Assembly: GCA_947095535.1 (NCBI GenBank)
Contig: OX352772.1
Coordinates: 313,358,018 to 313,422,017 of the forward strand
DNA: 64,000 nucleotides
Reading direction: 5' to 3'
Source of the DNA: Poecilobothrus nobilitatus
Lineage: Eukaryota > Arthropoda > Insecta > Diptera > Dolichopodidae
The first letter of the stretch is position 1. The number at the start of each line of letters is the position of its first letter. A model generated the notes under the pieces. The model made no database searches. It was not told where the DNA came from and saw only the letters and a program-made list of their open reading frames with translations. The translations under genes and the position numbers were made by a program. This document shows positions 61,088 to 64,000 of the stretch, one piece after another.

Positions 61088-62105
61088 TTATACCCGTACG
61101 ATAGGATCGGGTATAATAAAATTACTCCTCCGTTTGTAACACCACGAAATAAGCGAGCTAGATATACCTTCCAAGGTATGGATCGGATCAGAAAAAAATT
61201 CTAAGACCGTTACGGAGCTACAGCTCCCCAAAGGTTCAAAAAAGCTCTATATTTAAATTGTTATAGCACAAGTTGTATAAGGTACATCTTCATTTTGAAA
61301 ACGCCAAACGATTACTAATTTTATTACCTTCAAAAATATATATACAATAAATATATATTTGTGGCATACAGTGTCTTAATTTACCGTTATGCGAAACTCA
61401 AATTTTACAAAATCCTTTAACCCTTGTATCTTCTAAACGGTTTAAATTTGACAGAAGTTAGATCTTTGAAAAAAATAAGTATAAGTCATTTCAGAAATTT
61501 TTTTTGTATCACCTCCCGTTTAGGAGCTGTAAGGGGTCAAAAACTGAAAATTTCCAATTTTTAAACACCTGTAACTTGAACACCTGTTAAAAATTTTTTG
61601 AAGTAATACACAAAAATTAAAGCTTCAACATTATACTCTATACTATTTTATAGTGTTGAGTATATATTTTATACTCAACACTATACTATTTCTGTTAACA
61701 ACTTTTTTTAATATTGTACTTATAAGAAATTATTCTGTCAATGGAATATTTAAATATAATATAATATAATATTTAAAATTATATTTACTGTTTTGTACTT
61801 AGTAAATTTAATATACATTTACCGCTTAGTATTAAATGGTACTATAGAATATTTGAAAAAGTTTTGGATTGATAATCGTTATGTGGAAGGTTAGAATCTA
61901 CTTTTGAAGAATGTACATGTAAACATATAGTTTGAATATATGTACAACCCATAGTTCTAGAAATTATAAAATTCACCCAAATTATTTTAAAATACTAAAA
62001 TATTAAAAAAATAATATTGTAAGCAGAGTGACAGGCTGTGAACATACTAACGGTTCGTACGGGTATCTCAGAGTTGACAAAGGCAACTGTATTCTTCCTC
62101 GTTTT
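61088..62105 (-). mobile_element. Family B element, minus orientation
   Basis: The 5' end is at 62105 (AACGAGGAAGAATACAG on the minus strand) and the hairpin end is at 61088-61120 (TATACCCG...CGGGTATAA). The segment that carries the GGAC tract in the 16.5-kb copy is deleted here, near 61200. Confidence 0.75.
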
Positions 62106-64000
62106 ATATGCTTTCACACTCTTAAATAGACGCTTGTGGTTTTGTTTTTAAGTGTTTACACACTTATTCTAGTCAACAATATTTATATAAACAAAAATTG
62201 AAATCTAAAGACCCAAAAAAAAAAAATAAAAATAAAAATTAAAAGTCATGTTATCACGTAAAAGAAAATTTAACATATATATAATATAATATATAGACCA
62301 AAGTTCATATATCTAAATAAATATATTAAATACATAGTAAAAATATGAATGAAAGTTTGTTGTGTAATTTTATAAAAAAAAAAAAAAAATATGCAAACAA
62401 TAACAAAACAAAAAAAAAAAAAAAATCTTATAAAATAGTTCAATTGTGCACTATTCACGTTTTAATTCGAATCGAAAACGGAAGTATGCAATCGATACGT
62501 GTCAAAACAAAATATAAATAACACTAAAGTACTTAAGCATCTTTAACATTTTGAAAATATCACACCTTATAATCATGATGTTGAATAGATTTGGTAGCAA
62601 TTAAATTGTTTTTTTTACTTTTCTATTGCATTGATACCGTAAAGGAAGTTGCCTATGTTTGGTGATTAATGAGTTAAATATTAATATACTTTCATCAATA
62701 ATTCATTTTCATAGAAATAAAAAAAAAATCTAGTCTAATATAGTTTTAAGTGACCGAACATTTTGAAACAATATACTAAGTAAAATTTAATTTTTTTTTA
62801 GTGATATATACTACATTGATCTAGCTTCCTTTAATACTACCTAAACAAATATTCATTTAAATATAAATTTTTGGCGTGTACGAGTATACCAAATATAAAT
62901 TTTTTTTATATTAAGTAGTAGTCCATATTAAAAATCCTTGTCACCTATTTCTTTTTTTCTTTACATTAAATTCAAAATGACAGAAAGGATTTTTCTACTA
63001 TAGAAACTACTAAGTAACGATTCCTCTATTACTCTGCAGATATGATTGTAGCGAGATGCTTTTTATTTTTCTTCCAGATCTTTAAATGATTCCACGAAAA
63101 CCTAAGATCCTCGTACATAGTGTGAGACTTTTACCAACTAAAACTTTTTCCCCTTCGTAACCAAAATATGCTTATGAAATGGGTACCCTAACTGTAAAAC
63201 ACCATAATAGCTTAGGAATATAAGGAAAGGAAAGGAAATGTTGCCTGGAATTTTTGTAAATTATGTGAATAGAAGAGCACAATATGTGCGTTTGAAATTT
63301 GTTCTATATAACTTGAAAGTATGAACTAAAATAATTCAATATTTCTACAATTGAAGGTGCTAACTTTAATACCAAATCAATTTGTACAAGTCAGCTAAAA
63401 GGAACAACATGAATTAAGCTGAATTCGTTGTAGTTTAATCATAATATTTGTATTTGCAACAAGAGGTATATTATCCAGAAGATGAATATCTTCAACAGAA
63501 TTGTTGAAGAGAAAAATATAAAGAATAATGAAATTAAGGAAGTTTAAAGTAAAATTTAAAAATGCGAGCTTATTAAAATTAATTTCAATTTTAATTAATT
63601 TAATTTGAATTTTATTACCTTAAAGTCGTAAATTTTCAGGAACACGTAAGATAGTATTAGTATTTGATGAATTGACCTATGTTGAAAACCTAACTATCGT
63701 AGTATATTTATATCTAAAAAAAAAATTCTGTTCATATTTACATACATTTTTAAATCAAAATAAAACAAATCATGTTATATGAACGGAAAGTCTCTTTTAT
63801 GATATATTAATATGGGTATTCATTGACATAGTTATATTTTATAATATTTTTCTTTTTGGAGTATAGATGGCACACACTAAAATTTGGAAAGTGTTCTTAT
63901 TTTATAATCTTGTAAAGAAAGAACATTAAGATAATCATTTCCTTATCCCCAAGCCAAGCAGTAGGTACATTGTACCATAGATTCTAACCTAATATTTATT
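62106..64000. other. No gene identified
   Basis: AT-rich DNA. A short frame from ATG at 63867 (MAHTKIWKVFLFYNL) follows an acceptor-like TTTTGGAGTATAG and meets a donor-like GTAAAG. This is too weak to call an exon. Confidence 0.4.

Noticed and set aside
1..64000. Bacterial-type systems (operons, CRISPR, phage, toxin-antitoxin) and rRNA or intact tRNA genes
   Set aside because: No spaced identical repeats, ribosome binding sites, compact gene strings or foldable intact tRNA were found. The sequence is typical of a eukaryotic repeat-rich region.

Overview
The window looks like insect nuclear DNA that is extremely A+T-rich (roughly three quarters or more by eye) and almost entirely non-genic. 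Evidence for an insect: a spliced gene whose C-terminus resembles the Osiris/DUF1676 family, relics of Jockey-like and RTE/CR1-like non-LTR retrotransposons, tRNA-derived SINEs, and several families of short non-autonomous DNA elements. There are no operons, ribosome binding sites, CRISPR arrays or rRNA genes. Most open frames longer than 60 codons are AT-rich noise or parts of repeats. The species cannot be named from the sequence alone.

One protein-coding gene is well supported. It is a two-exon, plus-strand gene (35152-35989 and 40904-41178, 4.9 kb intron) predicted to encode a 370-residue secreted or membrane-associated protein. The order is signal peptide, long Asn/Gln-rich low-complexity region, basic patch, then a hydrophobic Osiris-like C-terminus. 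Its intron holds two degenerate minus-strand LINEs. One carries a SINE inserted with an exact 10-bp target-site duplication. The other interrupts a short DNA element and itself carries a 139-bp insert flanked by 24-bp direct repeats. A possible 5' UTR exon (from 34461) and a possible first exon (31743-31787) lie upstream. Weaker single-exon candidates are at 25954-26082 (minus), 45852-45900 (plus), 20816-20886 (minus) and 58081-58275 (plus).

The rest is a mosaic of repeats. There are seven copies of one tRNA-derived SINE: 4.6, 7.8, 13.5, 36.6, 45.2, 52.1 and 52.8 kb. Family A (0.4-1 kb) lies at 8.8, 12.7, 19.6, 38.0, 41.8 and 47.1 kb. Family B (1-2.8 kb, often as tail-to-tail dimers) lies at 16.5, 22.3 and 61.1 kb. 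Family C has AGCACATTTCC-like ends and lies at 5.8, 10.9, 14.6, 25.1, 27.9, 33.6 and 44.2 kb. Family D is a single copy at 58.8 kb. A, B and D share a terminal ATACCC motif, an end hairpin and usually a GGAC/GTCC tetranucleotide tract near one end; C shares the tract. Other items are a foldback-type element (55.9-56.6 kb), a 37-bp perfect hairpin (27.1 kb), a LINE 3' fragment (3.7 kb), a Tc1-like end (59.5 kb), a decayed tRNA-like sequence (56.7 kb) and several tandem repeats.

No complete autonomous transposon was found, and no multi-gene system is visible. The most unusual objects are the Asn-rich Osiris-like gene with its nested-transposon intron, and the set of short elements that share end architecture across unrelated interiors.
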